NCBI GenBank assembly: GCA_023394965.1
Contig: JAEWZX010000026.1
Coordinates: forward strand, 1-16,002
DNA from: Pseudomonadota bacterium
GTDB lineage: Bacteria > Pseudomonadota > Alphaproteobacteria > Sphingomonadales > Sphingomonadaceae
DNA: 16,002 nt
Direction of reading: 5' to 3'
A model generated the notes under the pieces. The model was not told where the DNA came from. It ran no database searches and saw only the letters and a list, made by a program, of their open reading frames with translations. Both the position numbers and the translations under genes were made by a program. How positions within the stretch are numbered: position 1 is the stretch's first letter; each line of letters opens with the position of its first letter. This document shows, piece after piece, positions 6,524-14,203 of the stretch.

Positions 6524-8157
6524 TGTATAAGTATGATCAATACGACCAGGCAATGGTCGATGCCCGCGTGGAAGAATTCCGCGATCAGGCAAACCGCCGC
6601 CTCGAAGGAAAGCTGACCGAGGACCAGTTCAAGCCGCTCCGGCTGATGAATGGCCTTTATCTTCAGTTGCATGCGTACATGCTGCGGGTTGCGATCCCCT
6701 ATGGTACGCTGGGTAGCCGCCAGATGCTCGCGCTGGCTGACATTGCGGATAAATATGACCGCGGTTATGCGCACTTCACCACGCGCCAGAACCTCCAGTA
6801 CAACTGGATCAAGCTGGAGGATGCCGCCGACATCCTCGCCGATCTCGCGAAGGTTGAAATGCATGCCATCCAGACCAGCGGGAACTGCATTCGCAATATC
6901 AGTTCGGACCATTTCGCGGGCGCTGCGGCTGACGAGTTGATAGATCCGCGCCCCTATGCGGAATTGTTGCGCCAGTGGTCTAGCTTTCACCCCGAATTCA
7001 GTTACTTGCCACGCAAGTTCAAGATCGCGGTGATCGCGAGCGAGAATGATCGTGCAGCCATGCGGTTGCACGACATCGGCATCAACATTGTGAAAAACGA
7101 CGCCGGCGAGCTTGGTGCTGCCTTCTATGTGGGTGGCGGCATGGGCCGTACGCCGATGATCGCGCCCAGCATCAACCCGTTCGTGCCGCTGGACCATCTG
7201 GTCACATATTGTGAAGCCTGTTTAAGGGTTTACAACCGTTACGGTCGCCGGGACAATAAGTATAAGGCGCGGATCAAGATCCTGGTCCACGAACTGGGCG
7301 CAGAAGAATATACGCGCCAGGTCGAGGAAGAATTTGCTCTTTTGCTGGAGCAAGGCGTGGAGCCGCCGCGTGAGGAACTTATGCGCATCGAGCGTATGTT
7401 CGATGCACCGAGCATCGATGATACAGCGCCGAACACTATCGATCGCTCGGATCCGGATTTCGCCCTCTGGGTTGATCGCAACACGGTGGCACATAAGGCG
7501 AATGGGTACGTGTCTGCTGTCATCAGCCTCAAGCCGGTAGGGGGCATCCCTGGCGATGCCACTGCGGAGCAGATGCGCCTGATGGCCGATCTGGCTAAGG
7601 ATTACAGCTTCGACGAATTGCGCGTCATGCACACGCAGAACATCGTGCTGCCACATGTGCGCAAGGCCGATCTGTACGCGCTGTGGACCGCGCTTGATGA
7701 AGCGGGGCTTGGCAGTCCGAACCTCGATACGGTGGAAGACATCATTGCCTGCCCTGGGCTCGATTACTGCAGCTTGGCCAATGCCCGTTCCATCCCTATC
7801 GCGCAGAAGATTGCGGAGCGTTTCGCCCAAACCGGCAAAACCGCCACCTTGGGCGAACTGAAGCTCAAGATTTCCGGCTGTATCAATGCCTGCGGGCATC
7901 ACCATGCGGGCCACATCGGTATTCTCGGTGTCGACCGTAAGGGGGTGGAGAATTACCAGCTCCTCCTCGGTGGGAGCGAGGCGGAGGATGTGAGCCTGGC
8001 GAAAATCACCGGGCCCGGTTTCGACGAAAATGGCATCGTGAATGCGGTCGAGACAGTCACCACGGTCTACGAACGCGAGCGTCACGATGGCGAGCGCTTC
8101 GTGGATACCTATCGCCGCATCGGCATGAACCCTTTCAAGGAGGCGCTATATGGCTGA
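6523..8157 (+). CDS. cysI: Sulfite reductase hemoprotein (nitrite/sulfite reductase family)
   Basis: CysI reduces sulfite to sulfide with six electrons at a coupled siroheme-[4Fe-4S] centre. This 544-residue protein has the duplicated ferredoxin-like and siroheme domains of the family. The cluster ligands are visible as Cys410 and Cys416 (ACPGLDYCS) and Cys453 and Cys457 (SGCINACGHH). HFTTRQNLQYNW near residue 84-95 is a siroheme-contact segment. The ATG at 6523 overlaps the DUF2849 stop by one base; a TTG four codons upstream is possible but would overlap more. Placement with cobA and cysH supports sulfite rather than nitrite as substrate. No CysJ flavoprotein is nearby, so the electron donor is probably ferredoxin. 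Confidence 0.93.
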   Translation: MYKYDQYDQAMVDARVEEFRDQANRRLEGKLTEDQFKPLRLMNGLYLQLHAYMLRVAIPYGTLGSRQMLALADIADKYDRGYAHFTTRQNLQYNWIKLEDAADILADLAKVEMHAIQTSGNCIRNISSDHFAGAAADELIDPRPYAELLRQWSSFHPEFSYLPRKFKIAVIASENDRAAMRLHDIGINIVKNDAGELGAAFYVGGGMGRTPMIAPSINPFVPLDHLVTYCEACLRVYNRYGRRDNKYKARIKILVHELGAEEYTRQVEEEFALLLEQGVEPPREELMRIERMFDAPSIDDTAPNTIDRSDPDFALWVDRNTVAHKANGYVSAVISLKPVGGIPGDATAEQMRLMADLAKDYSFDELRVMHTQNIVLPHVRKADLYALWTALDEAGLGSPNLDTVEDIIACPGLDYCSLANARSIPIAQKIAERFAQTGKTATLGELKLKISGCINACGHHHAGHIGILGVDRKGVENYQLLLGGSEAEDVSLAKITGPGFDENGIVNAVETVTTVYERERHDGERFVDTYRRIGMNPFKEALYG

Positions 8158-8575
8158 TACACTGCGCTATCGTGAAGACGAGCCTGTCGATCACCCGGCG
8201 GTCACCGTCGATGCATTTCTGGACCAGTCCAATGCCGCGGCTGTTCGTATCGAGCCAGGCGACGATGCTCGCGAACTGGTGCCACATCTCCAACGTCTGT
8301 CATTGGTTGAGGTAAATTTTCCCGCCTTTGGCGACGGGCGCGGCTATTCCTCGGCGCGTATTTTACGCGAAGCGGGCTATGAAGGCGAATTGCGCGCTGT
8401 AGGCGATGTGCTGGTCGATCAGTTGGCCTATATGCGCCGCTGTGGCTTCGATGCGTTCGAGCCTGATCAGCAGCTGGACATGGACGATGTGAAGGCCGCC
8501 TTCGAGCGTTGGCCGGATGTTTATCAGAAGGCTGCCGACACGCGCAGTCCGATCTGGGCGAAGCGGCACTCATGA
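8150..8575 (+). CDS. DUF934 family protein of the sulfite reductase operon
   Basis: This 141-residue protein fits DUF934, a family usually encoded next to cysI and cysH and annotated only as linked to sulfite reduction. The central part, LSLVEVNFPAFGDGRGYSSA followed by RILREAGYEGELRAVGDVL, is the characteristic core. The C-terminal region includes RRCGFDAFE with the single Cys. There is no membrane segment or nucleotide-binding loop. It overlaps the cysI end by eight bases and has a strong AAGGAGG before its ATG, inside cysI. Its end overlaps cysH by ATGA. The tight coupling implies a role with CysI or CysH, but no reaction is known to me. Confidence 0.85.
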   Translation: MADTLRYREDEPVDHPAVTVDAFLDQSNAAAVRIEPGDDARELVPHLQRLSLVEVNFPAFGDGRGYSSARILREAGYEGELRAVGDVLVDQLAYMRRCGFDAFEPDQQLDMDDVKAAFERWPDVYQKAADTRSPIWAKRHS

Positions 8576-9327
8576 ATGAATTGCGCGCTATCGATCGTCT
8601 CGACACGAGGCCCCGTTTTACTGAGCAGGATGCCATCCGTCTCAACCGCATGTTTCGCGGGACCGAGACAGACGAATGGCTGCGCGCGGTGATCGAGGGT
8701 AGCCTTGCGGGCGATACGGCGGTGGTGTCCAGTTTCGGCGCAGAAAGTGCGGTGCTGCTGCACCTTATCGCACAGATCGATCCGCAGGTGCCTGTCCTCT
8801 TTCTGGAGACGGGCAAACATTTTCCGGAAACGCTGGCCTATCGCGACGAACTGACCGATCGCCTGGGATTTACCCGCATCGATCTGTACCCAGAGATAGC
8901 CGATCTGGAGGCGCGCGATGAAAGCGGGCTTAGGTGGTCCTACGATCCGGATGGTTGCTGCGAACTGCGCAAGGTCAAGCCGCTGGCCAAAGAACTGGCC
9001 GGGTATGATGCGAGTTTCACCGGGCGAAAGGCATTCCAATCTTCCACACGCGCAAATCTGCCCCGCTTTGAACTCGACACTTCGGATGCGCAGGGGCGCC
9101 TGAAGATCAATCCCCTGATCGACTGGTCGGCAGATGACATTTCGGCTTATTTCGAGAAGCACGATCTGCCGCGGCACCCGTTGGTGGAACGCGGCTTCCC
9201 CAGCATCGGCTGCATGCCCTGCACAAGGCCGGTTGCCGATGGCGAAGATGCCCGTGCCGGACGCTGGTCAGGTTGGGACAAGGTGGAATGCGGCATTCAC
9301 AAGCCTGGCGAAGAACCGTTCCTCTAA
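8572..9327 (+). CDS. cysH: Phosphoadenylyl/adenylyl-sulfate reductase, Fe-S type
   Basis: This 251-residue reductase makes sulfite from activated sulfate with thioredoxin or glutaredoxin as donor. The PP-loop nucleotide site reads SSFGAESAVLLHL (53-65). Cluster cysteines are Cys129-Cys130 (DGCCELRK) and Cys214/Cys217 (IGCMPCTRP), the CC...CxxC pattern of [4Fe-4S] enzymes. Cys240 in ECGIHK is the catalytic cysteine. That cysteine set is known from adenylyl-sulfate (APS) reductases and absent from the E. coli PAPS enzyme, so APS is the likely substrate. The ATG at 8572 overlaps the DUF934 stop; the frame is open earlier but that extension lies inside DUF934. It is the last gene of the operon. 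Confidence 0.93.
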   Translation: MNELRAIDRLDTRPRFTEQDAIRLNRMFRGTETDEWLRAVIEGSLAGDTAVVSSFGAESAVLLHLIAQIDPQVPVLFLETGKHFPETLAYRDELTDRLGFTRIDLYPEIADLEARDESGLRWSYDPDGCCELRKVKPLAKELAGYDASFTGRKAFQSSTRANLPRFELDTSDAQGRLKINPLIDWSADDISAYFEKHDLPRHPLVERGFPSIGCMPCTRPVADGEDARAGRWSGWDKVECGIHKPGEEPFL

Positions 9328-9386
9328 CGCTGACAGATAATGTCCAATGGGAACAGCCGCGGCCTATGCGATAAATTAGGGAAGTG

Positions 9387-9462
<76 letters not shown>

Positions 9463-9602
9463 AACCGGAGAGCGCCTTTCAAGCAAAGGATGCTAAAAGT
9501 CCAGCCCTGTTGCGAATGTGATAAATAAAGTCGGGTTTGCAGCCTCCTCTGCCTTCCAGTTTGGAGCATCCCTGTGGCGGCTATCACGCGCTGCAACAGT
9601 GC
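9463..9602. other. Non-coding gap between the tRNA and the epimerase gene
   Basis: These 140 bases must contain the tRNA promoter if the tRNA is not read from the epimerase transcript. On the minus strand, TAGCAT about 25 bases before the tRNA could be a -10 box, but no convincing -35 box lies at the right distance. I see no ORF with coding character and no strong terminator. Confidence 0.4.
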
Positions 9603-10514
9603 CTAGAGCCAGCCCTGTTCGCGATACCACCGCGCGGTCGAGGGGATGCCCAATTCTCCGGGTATGCGCGGCGTCCACACACTTTCGGGAACCTTGTGAC
9701 TTGACCGGGCAACCCAGTTCGGATGAGTCATATAGCCTACTCGGTCTGAGGTCAGCCTGGCCTTGTCGCCGCGGATCAGGCGGTCGGCCTTGGCTGCACC
9801 TTTCAGAATGGCGCGCGGCAGGTGCGGTGCGAATACACGGCGACCCATCGCTTTGCCAATCTCCTTTGCCAGTTCCTCGTGCGACCAGCCGCCTTCGCGT
9901 CCGTCATCGGGTTCGAAGGTGCGATGGCGGACGAGGGCCGGGGGAGCATTGACCAGCCCTAACAGTAATCGGGCGAGGTCATCCACATGAATGATCGAAC
10001 TTGCTCCTACCGGAGGCAGTGGCACGAAGCCGAGCCGCGCGCTCCGGAACATTTCGAAATAATCGACATCGCGAGGGCCGTAGACACCGGGCGGACGGAT
10101 GATCGTCCAGTCCAGCCCACTGCCTTCAACAATTCGCTCGGCTCTCGCCTTCGACGCGCCATAGACAGACAGGTTTGGTTCGCGCGCAGAAAGGGATGAA
10201 ACGAAAATGAAACGGCTGATTTTTTTTGCTTTGGCAGCGGCGATCAGCCGCTCGGTTCCCGTAACATTGGCTTCTTCAAATCTGTTAGGGTCCGGCGTGG
10301 TGGTTAGGCCGGCGACGTGAATGATTGCATCCGCACTATCGCACAGCAGGGTAAGGGCTGCCGGGTTGGACAAATCACCTGCAATCCAGTCGATATGTTC
10401 GCGCTCGGCCTGCGTGCGGCGGGTAAGCGCACGGACCGACTGTCCAAGCCTTGTAGCCTCGTCTAGCACTGCCTGCCCTACAAAGCCGGTTGCTCCGGTG
10501 AGAGCGACGGTCAT
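9603..10514 (-). CDS. NAD(P)-dependent epimerase/dehydratase-like SDR
   Basis: This 303-residue extended or atypical short-chain dehydrogenase/reductase has a Rossmann nucleotide site GATGFVG (7-13). The catalytic set is VSS (105-107), Tyr118 and Lys122 in YGASK, typical of active SDRs. RPPGVYGPRD further on is the usual extended-SDR substrate-side motif. Substrate cannot be told from sequence; family members include nucleotide-sugar epimerases and the complex I NDUFA9-like group. I chose the ATG at 10514 because it overlaps the proB stop as ATGA and begins directly with the first beta strand (MTVALTG). An ATG two codons upstream is possible. It is last in the obg-proB transcript, and coupling to proB suggests shared expression rather than a shared pathway. 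Confidence 0.85.
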   Translation of the reverse strand: MTVALTGATGFVGQAVLDEATRLGQSVRALTRRTQAEREHIDWIAGDLSNPAALTLLCDSADAIIHVAGLTTTPDPNRFEEANVTGTERLIAAAKAKKISRFIFVSSLSAREPNLSVYGASKARAERIVEGSGLDWTIIRPPGVYGPRDVDYFEMFRSARLGFVPLPPVGASSIIHVDDLARLLLGLVNAPPALVRHRTFEPDDGREGGWSHEELAKEIGKAMGRRVFAPHLPRAILKGAAKADRLIRGDKARLTSDRVGYMTHPNWVARSSHKVPESVWTPRIPGELGIPSTARWYREQGWL

Positions 10515-11629
10515 GCACATACCATGTGATCGCGGTGGATCACCGCCGCACGCGGCGCATAGCCGAGCCTTTTGGCCTGCTGCTCTTCCCTGAGGCCAAG
10601 AATCGTCCGGCATTCGACAGAGGTGTATTCGACCAGTCCCTGACCCAGGATTTCCCCTTTCGGCCCGTGAATAGCCACGAGATCACCGCGACCGAATTCG
10701 CCTTCGATATCGACGATGCCTGCGGCCAAAACGCTGGCGCCATTTTTCAAGGCGGCCATGCAGCCACGGTCAATCGATATGACACCGGACGGGGCAAGGC
10801 GCCCAGCGAGCCATGCCTTGCGCGCACTGGCGTTCGATTGCGGCAGGAAAACTGTGCCGATACCCTGCTCGATGGCACGGGCAATAGGCGAGTTGTGCGT
10901 GCCATTGACGATAGCGAGAGCGATTCCAGCCCGTTCCGCTATGCGCGCGGCCTGTAGCTTGGCGATCATGCCGCCGGAACCCAGACCGGATGTGGAGGCG
11001 CTGCTGGCCATCGCGATGATTTCCGGTGTTACGCCTTCGACCTGAGGAACTAAAGTGGCACTGGGTTCGCGCGGGTCCCGGTCGAAAAGGCCGTCGACAT
11101 CCGATAGCAGCACCACCGCATCGGCGTCAGCCGCCTGCGCAACACGGGCGGCAAGCCGATCATTATCGCCGAAACGAATTTCTTCAGTCGCGACACTATC
11201 GTTTTCATTAACCACCGGAATGGCCCCGGCATCGATCAGGCGGGCGAGGGTGGCCGAAGCATTCAAATAGCGCCTGCGATCTTCAAGGTCGCCCAGCGTC
11301 ACCAGCATCTGGGCAGCCGTGATCGTGTGCCGGTTCAGCGCATCTGACCAGAGACGTGCCAGTTCGACCTGCCCGACGGAGGCAGAGGCTTGTGCATCGG
11401 CGAGACTGCCGCGGCCACCCTTTGTCAAACCCAGCTTCGTCGCTCCCAAGGCGATGGCACCCGAGGAGACCACGATGATTTCGGTATCTCGGCGCAGGTC
11501 CGCAATTTCGTTGGCTAGCGTTGTCAGCCATTCCGTACGAGCTTTTCCGCCCTCTACCAGCAGGGCCGAGCCGACTTTTATGACCAGGCGGCGCGCATTG
11601 CGCAGATCGGTGAGGGCTGAGATGCTCAT
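10511..11629 (-). CDS. proB: Glutamate 5-kinase ProB with PUA domain
   Basis: ProB phosphorylates glutamate to gamma-glutamyl phosphate, the first and proline-inhibited step of proline synthesis. The amino-acid-kinase domain covers about residues 1-255, with VIKVGSALL near the N-terminus, VVSSGAIALG, the glutamate-site stretch IPVVNENDSV, FGDNDRLAA, and LLSDVDGLFDRDP. A C-terminal PUA domain starts near 275 (SGVISIDRGCMAALKNGAS). The total of 372 residues is normal for the long ProB form. I prefer the ATG at 11629, but it lacks a clear ribosome binding site; TTG 11647, six codons upstream, is an alternative. proA is not in the window. It follows obg, a common order in alphaproteobacteria. Confidence 0.95.
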   Translation of the reverse strand: MSISALTDLRNARRLVIKVGSALLVEGGKARTEWLTTLANEIADLRRDTEIIVVSSGAIALGATKLGLTKGGRGSLADAQASASVGQVELARLWSDALNRHTITAAQMLVTLGDLEDRRRYLNASATLARLIDAGAIPVVNENDSVATEEIRFGDNDRLAARVAQAADADAVVLLSDVDGLFDRDPREPSATLVPQVEGVTPEIIAMASSASTSGLGSGGMIAKLQAARIAERAGIALAIVNGTHNSPIARAIEQGIGTVFLPQSNASARKAWLAGRLAPSGVISIDRGCMAALKNGASVLAAGIVDIEGEFGRGDLVAIHGPKGEILGQGLVEYTSVECRTILGLREEQQAKRLGYAPRAAVIHRDHMVCA

Positions 11630-11662
11630 CGATGAAGAACTAGCCAAAGGTTGTCGGACGCG

Positions 11663-11700
11663 AAAGTCGACTTCGCTTGGCGAGGCCGAAGCGCGACTTT
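11663..11700. terminator. Stem-loop between obg and proB (terminator or attenuator candidate)
   Basis: AAAGTCG (11663-11669) pairs with CGACTTT (11694-11700). After a small internal loop (one base against two), CTTCG (11671-11675) pairs with CGAAG (11687-11691), leaving an 11-base loop. The hairpin begins four bases after the obg stop codon in the direction of transcription. There is no long U-run after it, so it is a poor intrinsic terminator. It may instead be an mRNA-processing or stability element that sets proB expression below obg. Confidence 0.45.
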
Positions 11701-11704
11701 GTAC

Positions 11705-12760
11705 TTAGAGCGGCGACCATTCCGGCGAATCACCCTCGTCTTCGACCTCTTCGGCGTGCGTCTCGGTTGCGGTGCGATCGGGCAGATAGCCCAGCACACC
11801 ATCGAGCAGTTCGGGAATGCCCGCCCCCGTTGCACCTGAAATGGTAAAGACCTTGTCCGCACCCGCGGCCAGCAACTCGTCGGCAAAGCCTCTGCCAAGT
11901 TCATCATCGGCAAGGTCGAGCTTGTTCAGCGCCACGAGCTGCGGCTTTTCGGCCAGACCACCACCATAGGCTTCGAGCTCGGCGTTAACTGTGCTGTATG
12001 CCGCTGCCGGATCATCGCCTGAAATGTCGATCAGGTGGATCAGTACGCGGCACCGCTCTATATGACCGAGGAACCGGTCGCCGATACCCGCACCATCCGC
12101 AGCCCCTTCGATCAATCCTGGGATGTCGGCCAGCACGAATTCGCGGCCTTTGTGGCTGACAACACCGAGTTTCGGCACCAGTGTGGTGAAGGCATAATGG
12201 CCGACCTTGGCCTTGGCGTTGGAAACCTGATTGATGAAGGTGCTTTTGCCGGCATTGGGCAGGCCCAGAAGCCCCACATCGGCGAGCAACTTCAAGCGCA
12301 GCCAGACCCACATTTCCTCGCCCGGCATGCCAGGCTGGTGCTGGCGAGGGGCGCGGTTAGTGCTGGATTTATAGCTTGCATTGCCGCGGCCACCCATGCC
12401 GCCTTCGAGGAAGACGATACGCTGGCCCACCTCGGTGAAATCGGCCAGCACTTCTTCCTTGTCCTCGCTCAGAACCTGCGTGCCGACGGGAACTTCGATC
12501 ACCATGTCCGGCGCGCCAGCACCGGTGCGATCCTTGCCCTGACCATGATTGCCGCGCTTGGCCTTGAAGTGCTGTGCATAGCGGAAGTCGATTAGTGTAT
12601 TGAGGCCCTGGACGGCTTCGAACACGATATCGCCACCCTTGCCGCCATTGCCGCCGTCGGGCCCGCCGTATTCAATATATTTTTCGCGCCGGAAGCTGAC
12701 GGCACCGGGGCCGCCCGCACCGGACTTGAGATAGATTTTTGCCTGGTCGAGGAAATGCAT
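11705..12760 (-). CDS. obg: GTPase Obg/CgtA
   Basis: Obg is an essential GTPase linked to late 50S ribosome assembly and to growth and stress control. The 351-residue protein has the glycine-rich Obg fold at 1-158 (GAGGPGAVSFRREKY, GGPDGGNGGKGG). The GTPase domain has G1 GLPNAGKST (166-174), G2 TTLVPKLG (192-199), G3 DIPGLIEGA (212-220) and G4 NKLD (279-282). A short acidic tail follows. The start MHFLDQAKIYLKSG is the usual family N-terminus. Its Shine-Dalgarno (GAGGG) lies inside the 3' arm of a 10-bp hairpin that ends right at the ATG. In many bacteria rplU-rpmA precede obg, but here a thiolase gene does. Confidence 0.97.
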   Translation of the reverse strand: MHFLDQAKIYLKSGAGGPGAVSFRREKYIEYGGPDGGNGGKGGDIVFEAVQGLNTLIDFRYAQHFKAKRGNHGQGKDRTGAGAPDMVIEVPVGTQVLSEDKEEVLADFTEVGQRIVFLEGGMGGRGNASYKSSTNRAPRQHQPGMPGEEMWVWLRLKLLADVGLLGLPNAGKSTFINQVSNAKAKVGHYAFTTLVPKLGVVSHKGREFVLADIPGLIEGAADGAGIGDRFLGHIERCRVLIHLIDISGDDPAAAYSTVNAELEAYGGGLAEKPQLVALNKLDLADDELGRGFADELLAAGADKVFTISGATGAGIPELLDGVLGYLPDRTATETHAEEVEDEGDSPEWSPL

Positions 12761-12803
12761 GCGCGCCCTCTAGCCGCTTTCTTGACGGTAGGCGAGGGCG
12801 CGC
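12761..12803. promoter_or_regulatory. 10-bp GC-rich inverted repeat covering the obg ribosome binding site
   Basis: GCGCGCCCTC (12761-12770) and GAGGGCGCGC (12794-12803) are perfect inverted repeats around a 23-base loop. In the obg-sense RNA the 3' arm contains the likely Shine-Dalgarno GAGGG and ends at the base before AUG, so folding would hide it. The stem also lies 15 bases after the thiolase stop codon and could serve as its terminator, but no U-run follows. Confidence 0.55.
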
Positions 12804-12818
12804 GTGATCGGGTGGTAG

Positions 12819-14087
12819 TCAGTCGACGAAATCGTCGATCCGTTCGACGATAATGGCCGGGGCCATGCCGCCTGCAGCACACATGGTGACAAGGCCGTAC
12901 CGCTTGTCCTGTCGTTCCAGCTCGTCGACGATCGTACCGATAAGGATGGATCCCGTCGCGCCAATCGGATGGCCGAGGGCAATCGAGCCCCCGTTTACAT
13001 TGACCTTGTCCCAGTCGAGATCGAGATCGCGCACGAATTTCGCGGCGACCACAGCGAAAGCTTCGTTGATCTCGTACAGATCTATATCGTCGGTCGTCAG
13101 GCCGGCTTTGGCCAGAACTTTCTTCGCCGCCGGTACCGGTGCATTGAGCATCAGGGTGGGATCATCGCCCATATTTGCCGTGGCGACGATCCGCGCGCGC
13201 GGCTTTAGCCCATGTTTCTGCGCATAGTCCTTGCTTGCCACGAGCACGGCCGCCGCACCATCGACGACCCCGGAACTGTTACCAGCATGGTGGAAGTGCT
13301 TGATGTCGACGTCGGGATATTTGGCATTGATCAGCCCAGCAAAGGTGGTGCCGTTCTTATCGAGCGGGACATTGGCGATCTTGCTGAAAGAAGGCTCCAG
13401 CTCGCCGAGGCCTTCCATGGTGGTTTGCGGCCGAGGGAATTCCTCTTTGTCGAGAATGACATTGCCGTCCTCGTCCAGAACCGGAACGAGCGATTTGTCG
13501 AACCGCCCTTCCTCGATCGCCTTGGCGGCGCGCTGCTGGCTGCGATAGCCGATCCCGTCCAGATCTTCGCGGGTAAAGCCTTCCATAGTAGCAATGGCAT
13601 CGCCGCAAACGCCCTGATGGCTCTGCGGATGAGTACGCATAAGCCGTTCGTTATAGCTGCCCATCATCGGTGGCTTGAGACCCGCTGCCATTTTGTCTTT
13701 CGACATCTGCGCGGTGAGACTCATCATTTCAGTGCCGCCCGCAACGACACAATCTTCCATGCCGCTCATTACCTGAGCAGCGGCCAGTGCCACGCTAGTG
13801 ATCCCGCCCCCGCAGAACCGGTCGAGCGTGGTCCCCGAAGATGTCACGTCATACCCAGCATCGAGGGCTGCCATCCGGCCCAGATCCCCAGCCTGTGTTC
13901 CGTCCTGAGTACTCACCGACCAAATCACGTCATCGACGGTAGATGTGTCGAGGTTGTTGCGATTCTTGATCGCCTTCAGGCAGGTTGCCGCCAGATGCTG
14001 TGGATGCATGTGCGCCAACGCGCCTTTGCCCTGCTTGCCAATTCCGCGCGGGGTCCGAACTGCATCGATGATATAGGCTTCAGCCAT
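12819..14087 (-). CDS. Acetyl-CoA C-acetyltransferase (thiolase)
   Basis: Thiolases cleave 3-ketoacyl-CoA in beta-oxidation or condense two acetyl-CoA. This 422-residue protein has the full catalytic set: nucleophile Cys92 in LDRFCGGGITS, the NEAF motif (341-344), His373 in GGSIALGHPIGATGS, and Cys403 in MCAAGGMAPA. The segments around Cys92 and Cys403 differ from the common CSSG and CIGGG versions but fit a known acetyl-CoA acetyltransferase subgroup. I chose the ATG at 14087 because AGGAG lies nine bases upstream and the N-terminus (MAEAYIIDAVRTPRG) is standard. The divergent hydratase and acyl-CoA dehydrogenase genes point to degradation as its role. fadA- or phaA-type assignment is not safe. 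Confidence 0.9.
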   Translation of the reverse strand: MAEAYIIDAVRTPRGIGKQGKGALAHMHPQHLAATCLKAIKNRNNLDTSTVDDVIWSVSTQDGTQAGDLGRMAALDAGYDVTSSGTTLDRFCGGGITSVALAAAQVMSGMEDCVVAGGTEMMSLTAQMSKDKMAAGLKPPMMGSYNERLMRTHPQSHQGVCGDAIATMEGFTREDLDGIGYRSQQRAAKAIEEGRFDKSLVPVLDEDGNVILDKEEFPRPQTTMEGLGELEPSFSKIANVPLDKNGTTFAGLINAKYPDVDIKHFHHAGNSSGVVDGAAAVLVASKDYAQKHGLKPRARIVATANMGDDPTLMLNAPVPAAKKVLAKAGLTTDDIDLYEINEAFAVVAAKFVRDLDLDWDKVNVNGGSIALGHPIGATGSILIGTIVDELERQDKRYGLVTMCAAGGMAPAIIVERIDDFVD

Positions 14088-14101
14088 GGTGTAAACTCCT
14101 C

Positions 14102-14113
14102 TCGACTTGTCGA
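14102..14113. promoter_or_regulatory. Small dyad TCGAC-TT-GTCGA upstream of the thiolase
   Basis: This is a perfect 5-2-5 inverted repeat located 15 to 26 bases from the thiolase ATG, next to its AGGAG ribosome binding site. It could be part of a leader hairpin or an operator. It is short enough to arise by chance. Confidence 0.25.
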
Positions 14114-14135
14114 CTCTTGCGGCGAATGCCGGTTG

Positions 14136-14151
14136 ACGTTTGCGTAAGCGT
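14136..14151. promoter_or_regulatory. Imperfect 16-bp dyad, possible acyl-CoA-pathway regulator site
   Basis: ACGTTTGC and GTAAGCGT form an imperfect palindrome (6 of 8 pairs) in the middle of the 116-base divergent region between the thiolase and hydratase starts. The CGTTTnCGTAAnCG layout resembles the sites I recall for MerR-type regulators of acyl-CoA and branched-chain amino acid catabolism (LiuR-like). Just upstream a TTGACG (14133-14138) may be a -35 box for the plus-strand genes. Assignment to any regulator is inference. Confidence 0.35.
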
Positions 14152-14175
14152 GACGCAGCAAGGGTGCAAGACAAG

Positions 14176-14188
14176 TTTCAATTTGAAA
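14176..14188. promoter_or_regulatory. 13-bp perfect palindrome upstream of the hydratase
   Basis: TTTCAA and TTGAAA flank one T. It lies 15 bases before the GTG start at 14204 and directly before the GGGAG ribosome binding site, where a bound protein would block expression. It is AT-rich against a GC-rich background, which makes it stand out. Confidence 0.3.
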
Positions 14189-14203
14189 TGGGAGATAGCA
14201 AAG

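Noticed and set aside
7222..8085. A 287-residue minus-strand frame inside cysI
   Set aside because: It is antisense to the cluster-binding half of cysI, and no motif supports it.
9504..9597. CTGTTGC and GCAACAG as an inverted repeat in the tRNA-epimerase gap
   Set aside because: Only seven bases pair across a gap of about 75 bases, which is expected by chance.
13212..14147. A 311-residue plus-strand frame antisense to the thiolase
   Set aside because: The thiolase frame has all catalytic residues and a good ribosome binding site; this one has neither motif nor ribosome binding site.
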